A stretch of 64,000 nt of DNA from Gambelia wislizenii (Eukaryota > Chordata > Lepidosauria > Squamata > Crotaphytidae): contig JAUMIR010000001.1 in NCBI GenBank assembly GCA_030847615.1, positions 30,131,501-30,195,500 on the forward strand, given 5' to 3'. Positions 47,504 through 60,199 of this stretch are shown one piece after another. A program made the translations under genes and the position numbers. The notes beneath the pieces were generated by a model. That model had not been told where the DNA came from, made no database searches, and saw nothing but the letters and a program-made list of their open reading frames with translations. Position 1 is the first letter of the stretch; the number at the start of each line of letters is the position of its first letter.

Positions 47504-48420
47504 GTAAGAGTATTGCTGTGAGGGCTGGTGCTGGAAGGCCATTGGGTGTCTTCAGCCAGAGCAGCCTTTCATCCATCTTGCTTGGTTTATAGGACTATCT
47601 CTTCAACCATCCAAACTAGGCAAAATAAAATACAGACTAGAAAAGAGCAGAAGAGATCCAGTGTATGGTAGATGTTGCACATAATATATCAAAATAACAC
47701 CCCAAACACACTTGATTCTTGACTAATTTCAGAAGCTAAGCAAGGTAAGGCTTGGTTAATACTTGAATGGAAAACTACCAGGCTGTGGCAGATAGTAACT
47801 CCCATGTCAGTGGGGTGGTGAATCTACTCCAAGTTTCAGTCTATATTTTAAGGGAGTTGTACAAGGTGCAAACTTGTTTAGGGAAGATGGTTGAGCACCT
47901 TGGATATTCCCTTTAAAGTTTGGACCGAAACCCAGATTCACCACTTTTCTGACATGGAAGCCACACTGCCACCAGGGATCTTCACTTGGAACTTGGAAGG
48001 AAGCTTGCCTGAAAGCCCTTGAGAGCTTCTGCCAGTCAGAGTTGACAGTACTGGGCTAGATAGATCAATGGTCTGATTCAAAACAATGCCAATTCTTATG
48101 TTTTTAACTCATATACTAGGTGTGGGGAAAGTGCAGCCTGTGGGCCATATGCAATTCCCCATCACCCTCCAATTTTTTTAAAAAAAAATATTGCATGTTT
48201 TTGCCTCAAAGTGCCCCCATGCCATGGTGCTTTGAGGGGGTGGTTTGGAGCAAAAAGGGGTGATGTTGGGAAGGTCAGCAGGAGGGTAGCCTTCTAGGAT
48301 CGCCTGGGAGAGCAGTGCACCCAGACTGTGTGAGGAGAGTATGGAAAGGTTTGCTGCATATGTGCTGTCTGGCTCTTTTCCCTCCCCTTCATCTTCTTTG
48401 TGCCCCTGTGTCATTTGCAG
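47504..48420 (+). other. Intron between exons 14 and 15
   Basis: This 917-base intron contains a 5S-rRNA-derived SINE and its family D-like tail. About 48120-48260 resembles old hAT-like debris (gtgcagcctgtgggccatat). Confidence 0.6.
47695..48090 (+). mobile_element. SINE with 5S rRNA-derived head
   Basis: The stretch tcagaagctaagcaaggtaa with cttggttaatacttgaatgg mirrors the internal promoter of 5S rRNA (ggaagctaagcagggt, cctggttagtacttggatgg). The distal part, ctgccagtcagagttgacag and gatcaatggtctgattcaaa, matches the tail of SINE family D. It is a pseudogene-like retroposon, not a functional 5S gene. Confidence 0.8.
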
Positions 48421-48531
48421 GCTCTCACCCTCTGGCCAAGTACCTTGGTTCTGTGGATAACAGGTACAGCACCTTGTTCCTTGATGCAGCATGGAGAGAG
48501 CTCTTTAGCAGACTTGAACCCCCGAATTCAG
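48421..48531 (+). CDS. PACS2-like: PACS coding exon 15 of window
   Basis: The acceptor is gtcatttgcag and the donor GTAATA; phase 1 to 1. It encodes [17 protein letters not shown] and [28 protein letters not shown] and FSR-EPP lean to PACS1, while the following exon is PACS2-like. Confidence 0.97.
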
Positions 48532-48660
48532 GTAATAGCCTTGGCAGGCCTGTCTCCAATAGTAGAGCCCCAGGAGGAACAGGGGGGAGTGCTGCCTAAG
48601 GGTCCCTCAGGCCCCAGGGATGCTTTGCGTTATCTTACCCTTTTGCTTGTTGCCCTCTAG

Positions 48661-48763
48661 ATACTGTGGATGTCCCTGGCCGGCTCGCCCAGTTCATCTC
48701 GGGCGCCAACGTATCCCATCAGCTGCCCATTTCTGAGGCCATGTTAACCTACAAGCAGAAGAG
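48661..48763 (+). CDS. PACS2-like: PACS coding exon 16 of window
   Basis: The acceptor is tgccctctag and the donor GTAAGA; phase 1 to 2. It encodes [29 protein letters not shown] and [24 protein letters not shown] is the PACS2 version. The intron before it is only 129 bases. Confidence 0.97.
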
Positions 48764-50039
48764 GTAAGAAGGTTTGCAGCCCTTGTTCTTTCTTTTATCA
48801 CTTCTCTAATTCACAAGCACACCTGCATCACTCAGCAATGGAAGTAGCCACTCAGACCCATGTTATTTTTCTCAGGGGAGTTCTCCTTTCACATGAACCA
48901 TGACTGCATCACTGTACTTCCAAGGAGTGTTGTGCTGGGGAAACAACTTATAGATTGTGGTAGCCAAAATGTGCCCTATGGGCTGCATGTGACCCGTGGA
49001 CCCCACCTTGTGGCCTCTGAAGCCCACCCCCCAACCCCCAAGGCCCCCTCAGCCCTGATATGATTTTCAGACTATTTTTGCCCCCATCAATGTATAAAGC
49101 CCTGTAAATATATGAAATGTGTGGACATACCCTGTGCCCTAAGCACCCCAGAACTCCATACTCCTCTGCAGTCCCTCTCAAAATGACAAGAAGAAGTGGT
49201 AGGAAGACACTTCCTGTCACCATTTTGAGAGGGATTGCAAAGGAAAACAGCTTGCTGTGGAAAGGGTGTGGCCTACAAGGGGAGAAATTGGCCCCGTGCC
49301 GTTGCCTGTCCCTGTCATAGATTGTCATCTTTCCACGTGGTTACTTATAGAGGCCATACCAAATTGTTCTGTGTTGTCAAATTCTGCCCCTAAAGCACAA
49401 GACAGCAAGGTGAGAGCAGGACAGATGGGCAATTCCTCTCTTTCTTTCTCTCTCTTTCTGGGGGTGGAGATGGAAATCTAGTCCTAAGTGCCAGAATAAA
49501 AGGCAGGTGGCAGGTGGTGCTTTTGGGGAATTGCAAGTGCTGTTTCTGTGCTTCCTCCCCCCACAGTTCGGTTATGTGGGGTACTTCAGGCCCTTCTGTT
49601 CTCTGCTTGCCCCTGCAGCCAACGGGGATTGTCACACAGTACGTATGGCTGGCTTGCTGCACTCATGGCGGGAGCTTCTTGGGAAGCCAGGGGCGGGGGC
49701 AAGGGGAGGGGAAGGGTTATTTGCTTTGGGGCTGGAATTCTTCCTCGGTTGAGTACAACCATGGGCATGCATGGGGGTGCTTTCTAGGCACCTTGACGCA
49801 GGCATGGTGGCACGTTCATATCCTTAAAGCAGGAGCTTCCCTCCAGATTCATTTCAAAGCCCGGAGCATGAGTTTAAGAGGCAGCAAGATGAGTGCCAGG
49901 ATATTCGCAGGGCCTCCACATGTTCCTCCACCCAAAGCCACCATTTCGTTTGACTCACCACTGAAGTTTAGTGGTCTATTGTAGCAAAATGTGAGCAATA
50001 AAAAACCTGCAGCAGAGGTGGCCAGTTAGCAAACTAAGG

Positions 50040-50270
50040 GCTTTCCACCTGGTCTGGGGCACTTTAACACTATACAGTTAGAGCACTATCATTCCATATT
50101 AATTGCCTTGGCAACTTCCTATGAAATCCCAGGATTCGCAGTTCAGGGAGAAGTATTTAGAATTCTCAGCCAAAGAGTTTTAGCACCTCACCATACTACA
50201 AACCCCAGGATTCCATATGATGGAGCCATGGCAGTTTAAACTGGAATAGGTCTCTGATTGTATAGCGTTG
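50040..50270. repeat. MITE-like family Q copy
   Basis: The inverted halves gaaatcccaggattcgcagt and aaaccccaggattccatatg flank a central tagaattctc; the right edge reads gccatggcagtttaaactgg. Confidence 0.6.
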
Positions 50271-50298
50271 GGATTTCTGGGGCAGCAGTCCAGTCAAA

Positions 50299-50479
50299 AT
50301 TTATTTATTTATTTATTTATTAGTTATTTATTTATTTATACCCCGCTCTTCAGCCACAAGGCTATCAGAGCGGCTTACAAATTGTTTTAAGCAATTGCAA
50401 CTTACACATCTACACTGCATTAAGCAGTTTCCAATGTGTGTTAGCTAATTGCCCCCACAAGCCAGGTACTCGTTTTTAC
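50299..50479 (-). mobile_element. SINE family A, 3' part
   Basis: Begins with tttatttatttatttatta (tail), then ataccccgctcttcagccac and the body to aagccaggtactcg. Head absent. Confidence 0.8.
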
Positions 50480-50649
50480 CAAAAAATTGCTTACCATTAG
50501 AAACGTACAACTGAGATTTCTTTTTCTTCCTGGAAAATGGAAAGCATCCGCTTGCTTTCAGGGAAAGATGCAGAGTGGCTGGCTCAAGTTTCCTCTGACC
50601 TCTGTTCTGGGGATGCTTGTACTTCATGCCTTGTTTACAGGTCACATTT

Positions 50650-50832
50650 ACTATCCACCTTTCCTCCAGTGAGCTCAAGATGGAGTACATGACTCCCTTT
50701 CTCTTCCTTCACAGCAACCCTGTGAGCTAGGCCAGGTCTCAAGAAGCAGAGAGAGTGTCTAGTCCAGAGTCACTCAAGGAGTTTCATGGCTCATTGGGGA
50801 CTAGAACCTGGATCCAGCACTCTAACCACAAT
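50650..50832 (-). mobile_element. MIR-like tRNA SINE, family C
   Basis: The sequence cctccagtgagctcaagatg, caaccctgtgagctaggcca and ggggactagaacctggatcc parallels the copy at 26107 and ends in the reversed tRNA-like head. Confidence 0.65.
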
Positions 50833-51734
50833 GGCCTTGACTCAGTGCATTAAAGTCACCTGTGCTAGCTTGAGCTGATGAGCAAATGGATGGGTCCCCA
50901 TTATTGGAACAGCCAGTGGCAGCAACAAAAAATGTCTCTAGTACTGTGATGGGGAAGAGGCGGGGGCCAGGACAGTGATCACGGAGTGGCTGTTTGCTAA
51001 CTAAACTGAACACTTGGCAGCTGAGGAGGGAGTTTGGTCATTACTTTACAGCCATTTTGGTGGTGGGGTGTGGCAAAAGCCTTGACAACCTGCATGACAC
51101 CCAGTGTAGGTACATGTGCATACACCTCACTTGCCACAGGCTGTGACACAAAATGCAAAATCACCAGCAGCAGAAAACCCAAGCTGGAGATGAGAGATCA
51201 CTTTTAGCTGAGCAAGCTGAAATTGTAGGCCAAGCAGAATTCTCCATGGAGATCTAAGAGTTCTGCAAGGAGCATATCTTTAGCTGGTGTGTCTGTTGGT
51301 TGATCCAACAGTGCAAACACCCCAAGCAGCAATTTGGGGACTACCAAAGCACAGAGCAACACATGTTCTGAGAGTTGTATTTAAGGTGTACATGGTCACA
51401 AAGTACATCTCTTGAGACTGTGCGGAACAGCCATCTTGAAGAAGCAAGCCCTTAGCCAGCCCTTGTACTGCAGCACCAGGTTCCTGGAAAGATCTGAATT
51501 TCAAGCAAGGAGTTCTGGGCCACTTGAACCCCATGCACTGAGGGAGTGATTGGCAAATCAATGCTGTGTAATGGAAGAAACATGCTATACCAATTGTGTG
51601 ATCCAAGACAGTAACAAGAAGCAAGAAAATGGGGTATTCCAAGTATGCACAGATATCATATTTACATTTTTCTAATTAACATACACTGGCCTAAATCCAG
51701 TTGCTAGTTCCATTGAATCAGCAGGAGTGTTGTG

Positions 51735-52000
51735 GTTTTTTTTAATTAATTAGGTATTTATACCCCGCTTTTCAGCCACAAAGGCTATCAGAGCGGCTTA
51801 CAATTTGTTTTAAGCAATAGCAATTTACACATCTACACTGCATTAAGCAGTTTCCAATGTGTGTTAGCTAATTGCCCCCACAAGCCAGGTACTCACTTTA
51901 CCAACCTACGAAAGGATGGAAGGCTGAGTGAACCTTGGAGCCCTCTGGAATCGAACTTGCAACGTGGTGACTTGCAGTACTGGCATTTAGCCATTGCACC
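51735..52000 (-). mobile_element. SINE family A, near full length
   Basis: Tail taggtatttataccccgc, body, and head with ggaatcgaacttgcaacgtg. About 90 percent like the copy at 735-1005 by eye. Confidence 0.8.
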
Positions 52001-52545
52001 TGTCTTTTATCAGTTGATTTAAAGGAGCAACTCTGGTTGGGATTAGCAATTGGGTTTAGCCCATTGTCATTAAGGCCATAGTGATATAGCCCCATGGTGA
52101 ATTAGTGAAATTTCTCACATTTAGACACCAATACTGAAAAATAGCCTAAATTTTGACTTGAATTTTAACTTTCCCTGCCCTCCCTACACTGCCTAAAAAT
52201 AAATATAGACCTCTTATTTTCTTCCAGATAGTTAACAGTAGTGCAGGTATACAGTTTCTTGAGACTTGTTAGATTATTTCTCTAGCAACTAGCCTTTTAC
52301 ATAACTGTAATCTTTTCTATAGGACAATGATTTTGAAACTATTGTGGAGGAAGTCCCAGCAAGGCTCAAAGCTTATACAGGATATATCCATGAGGAAGGA
52401 AAAATCTCCAGAGAGCACACTGTTATAGACCTTTTTTTTTTTTAGTGAAAAAAATTCAGGAGAGCATCACATGTGGGCCAGATGGGCACATTCAGTTAGT
52501 GGGAAAGCCCAACTGGTGAAGCAGAGTTCACTGTATTGTATGCAT

Positions 52546-52640
52546 CCTTAACAGAACTGGCTGGGGGATTCTGGGAGTGGGTAGTCCAAAAATGTAACTT
52601 AGAATCATCATAGAATCATAGTGCTGGAAGACTTGTCCAA
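52546..52640. repeat. Palindromic family P half copy with CR1 tail
   Basis: The sequence tggctgggggattctgggag with gtagtccaaaaatgtaactt is one arm of family P; it runs into catcatagaatcatagtgct, a CR1-like tail. Confidence 0.5.
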
Positions 52641-53392
52641 GCTCTGATTGTGGAATGCCCTGTAACATGCAGGAGTTCAAGGGCAGACAATTCAGGGACT
52701 CTCTGCTGAGTTGCAAAACATTACTTGAAAGTAGATATGCTGAAAGCCACTTCACCTGCTCCGCTCTCAGTCTGTTAATCCTTGGTCTTGAGTAGAAAGG
52801 GTTTTGTGTGCTCTTGCCACATGTTTGAAGACTTCAGAGTCTGCCAAGGCATTGGCATAGTATAATGTGAAAACAAAACAGCAAGGAGATAGTGCCAGGT
52901 GTTGGCATAGTTGCTCACCCACTGTGCCCTATGCATCAGCACATGGGCCTTCTGCCAGAGACAGAGAAGTGTCAAGACAACTTTTAGGCACTGAAAAAAA
53001 TGTTTTTAGAAACATTCCATTTAATTCAGTTTAGGCACTAGAATAATCTAGAGTGAATTTACACACACACATACACAATCCTGTACCTAAGAGGTATTGT
53101 CTTTTATTATGTGTTCTCAATCCCAAACTCAGTCAGTTTGGTTCTCAGTCTTCTTCTCTCTCCCCATCTTCTGGCACCATTTTCTTCCTATAAGCAGCCC
53201 CAAGAACTTTTGTTAGTGGACATCATATCAGTCTTAAAAAAATAAATGAATTCTAGCTTTAGATTGTCAGATGGGTTCTGGAACACATGCCTACACCATG
53301 CTAACTGGGTTGGTCCCACTGCAAGAACCATATCATCCCAGGCCAGGTCTCTAACCCCTCCTCCCCTCCCATGTTGATCAAAGAGAACAGAA

Positions 53393-53492
53393 CTTGGAAG
53401 TGTAACATCTCCTAGAATCCCCCAGCTAGCACAACCAGTGGCCATGCTAGATGGAGAATTCTGGGAGTTTAGTCCCCAAAAGTAAGGCTTCC
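53393..53492. repeat. Palindromic element family P, copy
   Basis: Arms ctcctagaatcccccagcta and gatggagaattctgggagtt are inverted around ccagtggccatgc. Confidence 0.65.
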
Positions 53493-54385
53493 AGACACGG
53501 GCAGAGTAGCTTTGGTTGCCCCAGCTGTGTTGGGTGAAATGGGCACTCTTATGTTGCCTCCCAGTGCCCGTGTCTTGACCGCTTATGTTCCAGCAGTGCT
53601 TACGCCTCTCCCTCTTCTTGGTTTTTGTTTTTGTTTTTGGCATTCAAGGAAAAGAAGCCTCTATTTTGATTTTTATATCAGGTATTGGACTGTGGCTTGC
53701 TGCAGTGTTGCCTTTCCTTATCTGTGTCTGTCCGTTTCCTTTCTTTGTCCAGGGAACAGGACAGAACTCCTTCCCTGCGCCCCTCCCCTTTCATCTTCCC
53801 TTGTGTGAGGCCAGGGCTGCTGGCTGTTCTCAGTTGCATGTGTGAACTCCCCACTGTGGAATTGGCAGGGGCAAGAAAGTCCCTCTTTCCACTTGGGCCT
53901 CTTCTGCATTTACCCCCGTCTTCCCCTTCCCCATCTTTCCTATGCAGTGTGATCCCATGGCCGGCATTTGGGGTGGGGTAGGGGAGGTTGCTGTGCTCTG
54001 TGGGATCAATCCTCCTTCCCCCCACCCCACTTGTCCCGCCCCTCTGCCCCATCCCCAGGACAACAGTGTTGCTTGGCTCTGTGATAGCTGCTTGTTTATA
54101 CTGTTGGATGTTTGTTGGGGTTGCCTGAGAATAAGTCTTGGACTGAGCAAAATATAATAATAGTCTTACTAAAGCCTGGCTCTCTTTCTTTTTTGCTTGG
54201 GTCAAATTATTGCATCTCAGGGTGGGAGCAGAGCTACTTCCCTGCAGTTCTGAAGGCTCTGGGTGACGTGGCTACCAAAGGATGATGGGAAGTAAATCTG
54301 GGGGCAGGGGCATGCACTACACTTCACAGTTGCCCTTAAAAACCAGGGGTTTGCAACTTGTAATTGCCTCTGTTCCCTTTTGCAG

Positions 54386-54428
54386 CCCAGATGAGGATTC
54401 CTGCCAGAAATTTGTGCCATTTGTTGGG
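54386..54428 (+). CDS. PACS2-like: PACS coding exon 17 of window (43-base exon)
   Basis: The acceptor is cccttttgcag and the donor GTGAGT; phase 2 to 0. It encodes SPDEDSCQKFVPFVG, a segment conserved in all PACS proteins. It is very short and isolated after a 5.6 kb intron. Confidence 0.96.
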
Positions 54429-54764
54429 GTGAGTGTTATTTGGGGTTGTTGTGGTAGCCAGTAACTGGACTCTAAAAACCAGCTAGAGGAATGAAGGATA
54501 GCTTCAATGATCACTTTATCCTAAGGAGCCTTCATGGCTTTGCTGCACAGCGCGGGCGAGGGAACCCTTTCAGGCCGAGGGCCATATTTCAGAGTAGCTC
54601 TTGTGGGCCACATGCTAGTAGTGGGTGGAACCAAAGGCAAAGGGGGAACCCCTTAAAGGGGAAAATATTTTGGGAGGTTGCTGGAGGGTGTGCTATTTGT
54701 CGCTATGTTCCTTGGATTTTTTCTAAAATATCTATTATTCTATTATCCAAATTGTGTTTCTGAT

Positions 54765-54998
54765 GAGAGCCAGTGTGGTGTAGTGGTTTAAGCAATGGAC
54801 TACAGCTCTGGAGACTGGAGTTTGAATCACCTCTTGGCCATGGAAACCCACTGGGTGGCCTTGGGCAAGTCACACTCTCTCAGCCTCAGAAAAGGGCAAT
54901 AGCAATCCCCCCTTGAACAAATCTTTCCAAGAAAGCCCTGTGGTTGGTTTGCCTTAGGGTCACCATAAGTTGGAAATGACTTGAAGGCACACAACAAC
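54765..54998 (+). mobile_element. tRNA-derived SINE, family B
   Basis: The head gagccagtgtggtgtagtgg, then ccttgggcaagtcacactct, and the tail ttggaaatgacttgaaggca. Full length by eye. Confidence 0.85.
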
Positions 54999-56215
54999 GT
55001 GTGTCTGTTATCCTAGACTATTTCCTGGCAATTCCTGGTACCAACTGTTAAAATGCCATTCCCACCCTTGAGTGGGTTTCTTTTTAATTCTGAGACTGGA
55101 ACAAAAAATCTCCTTCTCTTCTCCTCCCTTCTCTCTCTTTTTAAAATTGTTACTGTTACAGTACTATCATGCATCAGTGAAGTGGCACTTTTTCACTATA
55201 ACTTGGGGGAGGGATAAGAATTCAGAATTCAGAAAGGAGAAAATTTGCCCTTCAAATAGGATCATCTCATGAAATCATGTCCTCAGTTAAAAAAAAAAAA
55301 AAAACTGGAGGAGCCCCAGTGCCAAACCGCTCAACATTTTACAAATGAAGACTGGGACAAATGTGGCCAAGCAGCATCAGAGTGTGAGCAAAAGTTATTA
55401 ATGAGGAAGAAAATGACAAGCTAGGAGAGGTTGCAGTGGTTTGCTTTTGCCCAAGTCTACTGGAAAAGGGCAAGATTCCGCTGCCTCCTCTCCTCTCCCC
55501 TGCTGAGTTGGTTGCAAATTACTTTTGCATTTTGAACACAGTTTGCACCAGTTGACATAAGCTGAGGACAAAGGAGGGAAAGTGGGAGGAGAAGAGAAAC
55601 TGGGACATTTTAAAAGCTTCTGAAAAAGTGGGATGACAGAGGGTTAATTGGAACCTGTCCCTGCAAAAGTGTGACAGTTGGGAAGGTATGTCATGCAGAT
55701 CCAAGAAATTGCTACAAAGAGCCCCCTAAAAAGAATGGGAAAAAACAAACTGACACAGAATGAGTGAACATGGACAAGACAAGGACCAGCAAACCCAAGA
55801 AGCTATATTGCAAGACTTCAGGCTTCTTATTTGAGTTTTAATGCTCCTACTGCCAGTAGTTAAATCTTAGGGAAAACATTTCCATCTTTTAGAATGAGAA
55901 AAAAATGTAAAAAAAGTTCGGAAGAGCATGAAGCAGTAATGGCACAGAGAAGGGGATGTGGCCTTCTGAGAAATCCTAGACGGCCATATTGGGACTCCAG
56001 GAAGATTGGATTTGGCCCCAGGGTCTAAGGTTCCTCGTGCTTGCTGTGCTAGCAATACCTAGGATCTTTGGCAACCAGCCATCCTGTGACTTAAGGGCAA
56101 GTCCTCAAATTGCCAATTCCTTAATGCCAAGGCTATATCAATAAATTATAAACCTTTTTGTTGCAGTAACTATAGGTGGAACCTTGATGCCTTCCTTTCA
56201 CCATGATTACCTTGC

Positions 56216-56311
56216 AGCTTGGAAAACTTACTTTTTTGGACTCCAGCTTCCGGATGGCCATGCTGGCTGAGGACCTTTGCTATCCCAAAAAATAGTTTTT
56301 CCCAGCTCTGG
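56216..56311. repeat. Palindromic element family P, diverged copy
   Basis: Starts gcttggaaaacttacttttt and ends aaaatagtttttcccagctc; the inner arms are poorly matched. Confidence 0.55.
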
Positions 56312-56530
56312 GTTATCTTCCTTTTGGAACTCTGAGGTGCCTCCAATGGGTGGGGGGCCAAAGGATGTTTCCTCGCAGAAAGCTGAATAGTTTGAAGATG
56401 AAAGTATGAAGAGTTGAAGGTGCTTTTTGGAACGGGAACTGGGTGTGACTTGAGTTGGCTGGGTGGAAATGAGTTATCAGCGGCACTCGTATTACTGAGT
56501 GAGGTTTTACTTTTCCTTGTACTTTGGCAG

Positions 56531-56573
56531 GTGGTGAAGGTGGGCCTTGTGGAGCAGTCCTTCAACACTTCAG
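56531..56573 (+). CDS. PACS2-like: PACS coding exon 18 of window (43-base exon)
   Basis: The acceptor is tttggcag and the donor GTAAGA; phase 0 to 1. It encodes VVKVGLVEQSFNTS. VVKVG-VE is conserved; LVE is the PACS1 reading. It is another 43-base exon, following a 2.1 kb intron. Confidence 0.96.
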
Positions 56574-57331
56574 GTAAGAAGCAGTCAGTGGCAGAGTTGG
56601 CCTCTGGAGCTTTGGCAGCCTGGCTTCATTCTCCCTTCTTGGCTATGTCTTCCAAGAAGGACTCAACATGAATCAAAGTCTGGGCTGCCAGTAGGATCTG
56701 GGGCAAGGGAAAGATTATTTCCATCAGACTAAGCCAGGGGTGGGCAACCTTTTTCAGGCCCCAGCTGGTTTCCACTTAGTAGTCAGGTCTTGGGAGTGGG
56801 GTGCATTCCAAATGGAGTAGGATCAAAGCAAAACAACCAGAACTGTATGTAATTGTTCCTGATTTAGAGTAGACCAGAGATGAAAATCATACGGCCCACA
56901 AACCAAATGTGTTTCTCCCAAAGACCATTTGTGTGCCCCAAATATTTTGTTTTTTAAAAACTCAACAAAAACCTGGACAATCAGGTTCTGAAAGCCTTCT
57001 GAAAGCCACTGGGACTTTCCCACTCTGACTTAGGTCATAATTGTGCCTCCATTGGCTTGCAGACCTTGTTTTAGGGCAAAAAAACCCACTTGAAATGCCC
57101 CCTGATCTTCCAGGGCAGATGGGAAATGGGATAAGTGTAATCATCTTGGTGGCTACCCACCTCTTGACTAGGCTAACCAGCCTTTCAAGAAAACAATCCC
57201 TCAGGGGCCCTTTAGAAAGTCACTGAGTTTCACCTTGAGTCCCTGCTTTGGCCCTGTTGACAAGCAGCTGGGTGGGCGAGGGGTCAAGAACCTGTTCCTT
57301 ATAATCAAAGTATCCCCCCTTCTTTCCTTAG
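56574..57331 (+). other. Intron between exons 18 and 19
   Basis: This 758-base intron includes a fragment with gggtgggcaacctttttcagg near 56740 and a related piece near 56880-57060, both resembling old hAT-type debris. No other structure was seen. Confidence 0.45.
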
Positions 57332-57473
57332 TGGATTCTGATGATGCTACTATCTGCACCACCTCACTGCTGAGCTCCTCCTCTCCATCTGGTGGAGGAG
57401 TTCCCTATACCAAGGAGGCAGTGGGCACCCCTCCACCTTCTCCATCTGTTAGCAGCGGGCTCTCAGGGGCCGG
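57332..57473 (+). CDS. PACS2-like: PACS coding exon 19 of window (Ser/Pro-rich)
   Basis: The acceptor is tctttccttag and the donor GTAAGC; phase 1 to 2. It encodes VDSDDATICTTSLLSSSSP, a Gly-rich linker, then TPPPSPSVSSGLSGAG. GDSDDA and KEA-PTPPSSPSVSGGLS are the PACS2 counterparts. This is a flexible, probably phosphorylated loop. Confidence 0.95.
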
Positions 57474-60199
57474 GTAAGCATGTTTCGGTTGACTAAGCCA
57501 AGGCCAGTCCTACCATTGGGCAGAGTGAAGGAGATAATAGAGGCGTCCCTGCTGTTCCCCTTGGTCTCTCATGACACAACCTGTCCTGGGCCTCCTATCT
57601 GACTGTCCTCTGCTGTGTTGGTTGTGGCAGACACTGTCCCATTGCCAGTGCTGAAATAATTTTCAACTGACATTCCATCCAGCTTCTGTTACCTGGGTTG
57701 AGGAAGGGACTCAGTCTTCTCCTTCACCTCAGGCAACAAATATGGCCCCAGTATCAGTGCCACATATTTGGGGTATTACCAGATGGGCAGTGCCAGTGAG
57801 TTTGTGGTTTATTAAGCCAGATTAGATGAGACCAGACCAGTCTTGACACGCTTGGTGATTTTAGTGATTTTAATGGCCTATCTTAGTGTTTTATAGCTGT
57901 TTTATTATTTTATTACTTGATTTTATGGTATTTTATGGGTTTTTAACACTGCAATAGTGTAAACTGCATTGGGATTTTTTTAAATGAAAAGCAATATAGA
58001 AATGTCTTAAATAAGTAGACTGCAGGAGTATCAGTGGGAGAAAGACAAATGGGACAAGATTCTATTTCCACTGTGTAAGAAGAGAACACCAGAGATAAAA
58101 GATCACAGCTGGTCCTTTTGTATTGTGCAGCCAGTGGGCAAAACGTATGGCACCTTCTGCTTTCACCCAGACACTCAGCACAGCTAGAGAAGGGGTGGAA
58201 AGTGGACCTGTGAAGAGGAATGCCACTTAACTGGAGGCTTTTGAGGCTGGGATGGTTGTAGGAGTCTGGCTGTAGTCACAGTGGATCTTGGAGCAGGTGC
58301 TTAGCATGTGACAAGCTAGCATGCGAGTCAAACAAACTACATGCTCAACAGAATCATGGGCTGACACTCATGACACAAAGAGGATGTGGGCTTGTTTAGA
58401 TACCTGACTCTCTTTCTCAAATTAAAAAAAAAAATCCCTGCATTATAAGCAAAACCAAAAGAAACACACACTGGAATCCTTCACAACCATTGCATACTAC
58501 ATAGCACCATAATGACATTGCTATGTAATGAATTCTGATGTGACACCCCCCCCCCCAAAAAAAAACCCCACGTACTGATAAGTAGCTGCTGAGCTTGACT
58601 GGAGTCCATCATTCCCCTGTTGCTCGAGAAGCAGCTGCCTGACAATCCCCTCCCATCCCATGAACGATCTCTGGCACAACAGGCAGAAAAAGGTCCTGTC
58701 ACAAATCCATCACTTGCACAAGGGAAGGATGAGAACATCAGGCAGCTGCTTCCCGATCAACAGGGGAATGAATCACTGTTGATTGCAGCAGCTACTTACC
58801 AGTAAGTGGAGTTTAGGGGATTTTCATGGTCCCTATGTAGCCCACTAAACTTGTGAATATGTAGCAGTTGTGAATGCGTGAGTGTAAATTACGTATTCTT
58901 AGTTGCCCAACAGAATTCTGGCCATTGTTAAAACCTATGTTGGAGAGAGTGGCTGAGATCCTATATCAGGCAGATATATCAGAAAAGCTTGCGCAGTTCC
59001 ATGTCTTCTCCTTGCCTTCGAAGCTGTCAAGCCTCTGATTCTCTGCTCAGAGAGGGAAGGAAATGAGGGTGCATTCATACATGAACTTTATTGGAATGTG
59101 TAAAAATACACTGTTTAAAATATCAAGGTATGTTGTCCCTGTTTAAACATCCACACTGTACTTCACACGTTAGTGGATAATACAGCCAGTTTAGCAGAGT
59201 TTAATGTTAACGCAGCAGCATCTGGTGTCAGAATGTTAGCATACATAGCTTGTTAAATAACCAAACACCCTTTGTCTTTTCCCAAATTGTTTAACTACCA
59301 AAATAACCACTCAAGACTCAAGAGTTAGTTTTAAAAGTATAAAAGCATCTTTACTCACAGTTTAGAGAGCTCATTCTTGGCAGGAACAAAAAACTTCATC
59401 AAAACAAACTAAAACTAGTTAAAAATACTTAAAAACTACATTGTTACAAATCTATATTCAGGACACCCCTTTCGGGGTCCTCTCAGTTCAAAGGCCCATG
59501 CGGTTTGTTAAGGATCATGGCTTCTGGAACAAAGAAGGATACTCAGACACTCCCCCTTCATCCCAGATTCCCCAATAGCAAAACTTCAGGAAGTTACAAT
59601 AGCTCATCTCATATGGCTTCTCAGTTAACCCTTCAATAGCAGAACCATTTCCACTTATTGGACTGCAAACTATATTTTCCAACAAACTTCACCCTCCTTT
59701 CCCTTCCCCTGGGAGCCTAGACCAGTGGCATCGTCACTGTCTGAATTGCTTCTGTCCTCCCTCTCTCCCCCCAATGACATGTACTGCCACTACAACCCTT
59801 CCTGGGGAGGTTTTGGATAGGGCAGGGAGGACAGAGTATAGCTCTATATGCTCCATCCAAAAAGAGACTAAACCACACTTACATATGCCTGTCACCATCA
59901 GAATGCTACCCAGAATTTAGAACCCTTCTATGAAATCTGATTTCCTGTTATGGGAAATCTGTTACAATGTGTCTGTCGTATACCAGTTATATTTTGGGCT
60001 TTGTAGCTTTAAATCTCAAAGGTCTAAAACACAATTCCAATGTGTCTAGGGAGGGTTTCTATAAGGAACCATTCAAAAAATTCACCTTTACTCACTATAT
60101 ATATTGGATTGGTAAAGCTGCATTCCAGAATTCTGCTGACTGCCTAGCTTAACTTGCAGAGTTTTTATTATAATTTAGTTTTTTTTTTCCTCCTCCCAG
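57474..60199 (+). other. Intron between exons 19 and 20 (2.7 kb)
   Basis: A LINE-like tail lies at about 57880-58016 (T-rich, ending aatgtcttaaataag). About 59230-59965 is A/T-rich and might be LTR-derived (tgttagcat at one end, ctgttaca at the other), but I found no clean target duplication. The remainder is unassigned. Confidence 0.45.

Larger units (their letters stand above)
48764..54385 (+). other. Intron between exons 16 and 17 (5.6 kb)
   Basis: Contains a Q repeat (50040-50270), two family A SINEs, a family C SINE and two P palindromes. About 50990-51650 and 53500-54380 look unique and hold no recognised element. Confidence 0.55.
54429..56530 (+). other. Intron between exons 17 and 18
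   Basis: Holds a family B SINE and a P palindrome (56216-56311). About 55000-56100 is unique sequence with an A run at 55289-55304 and no recognised feature. Confidence 0.55.

Noticed and set aside
47700..47805. Functional 5S rRNA gene
   Set aside because: Many substitutions in conserved positions, and it continues into a SINE tail rather than a T-run terminator.
53678..54205. Open frame of 175 codons, minus strand
   Set aside because: No domain, no codon-like bias visible, no splice context; unique intronic DNA with a chance frame.
59230..59965. Second solo LTR
   Set aside because: TG...CA-like ends can be chosen, but no matching target duplication was found and polyadenylation signals are not convincing.
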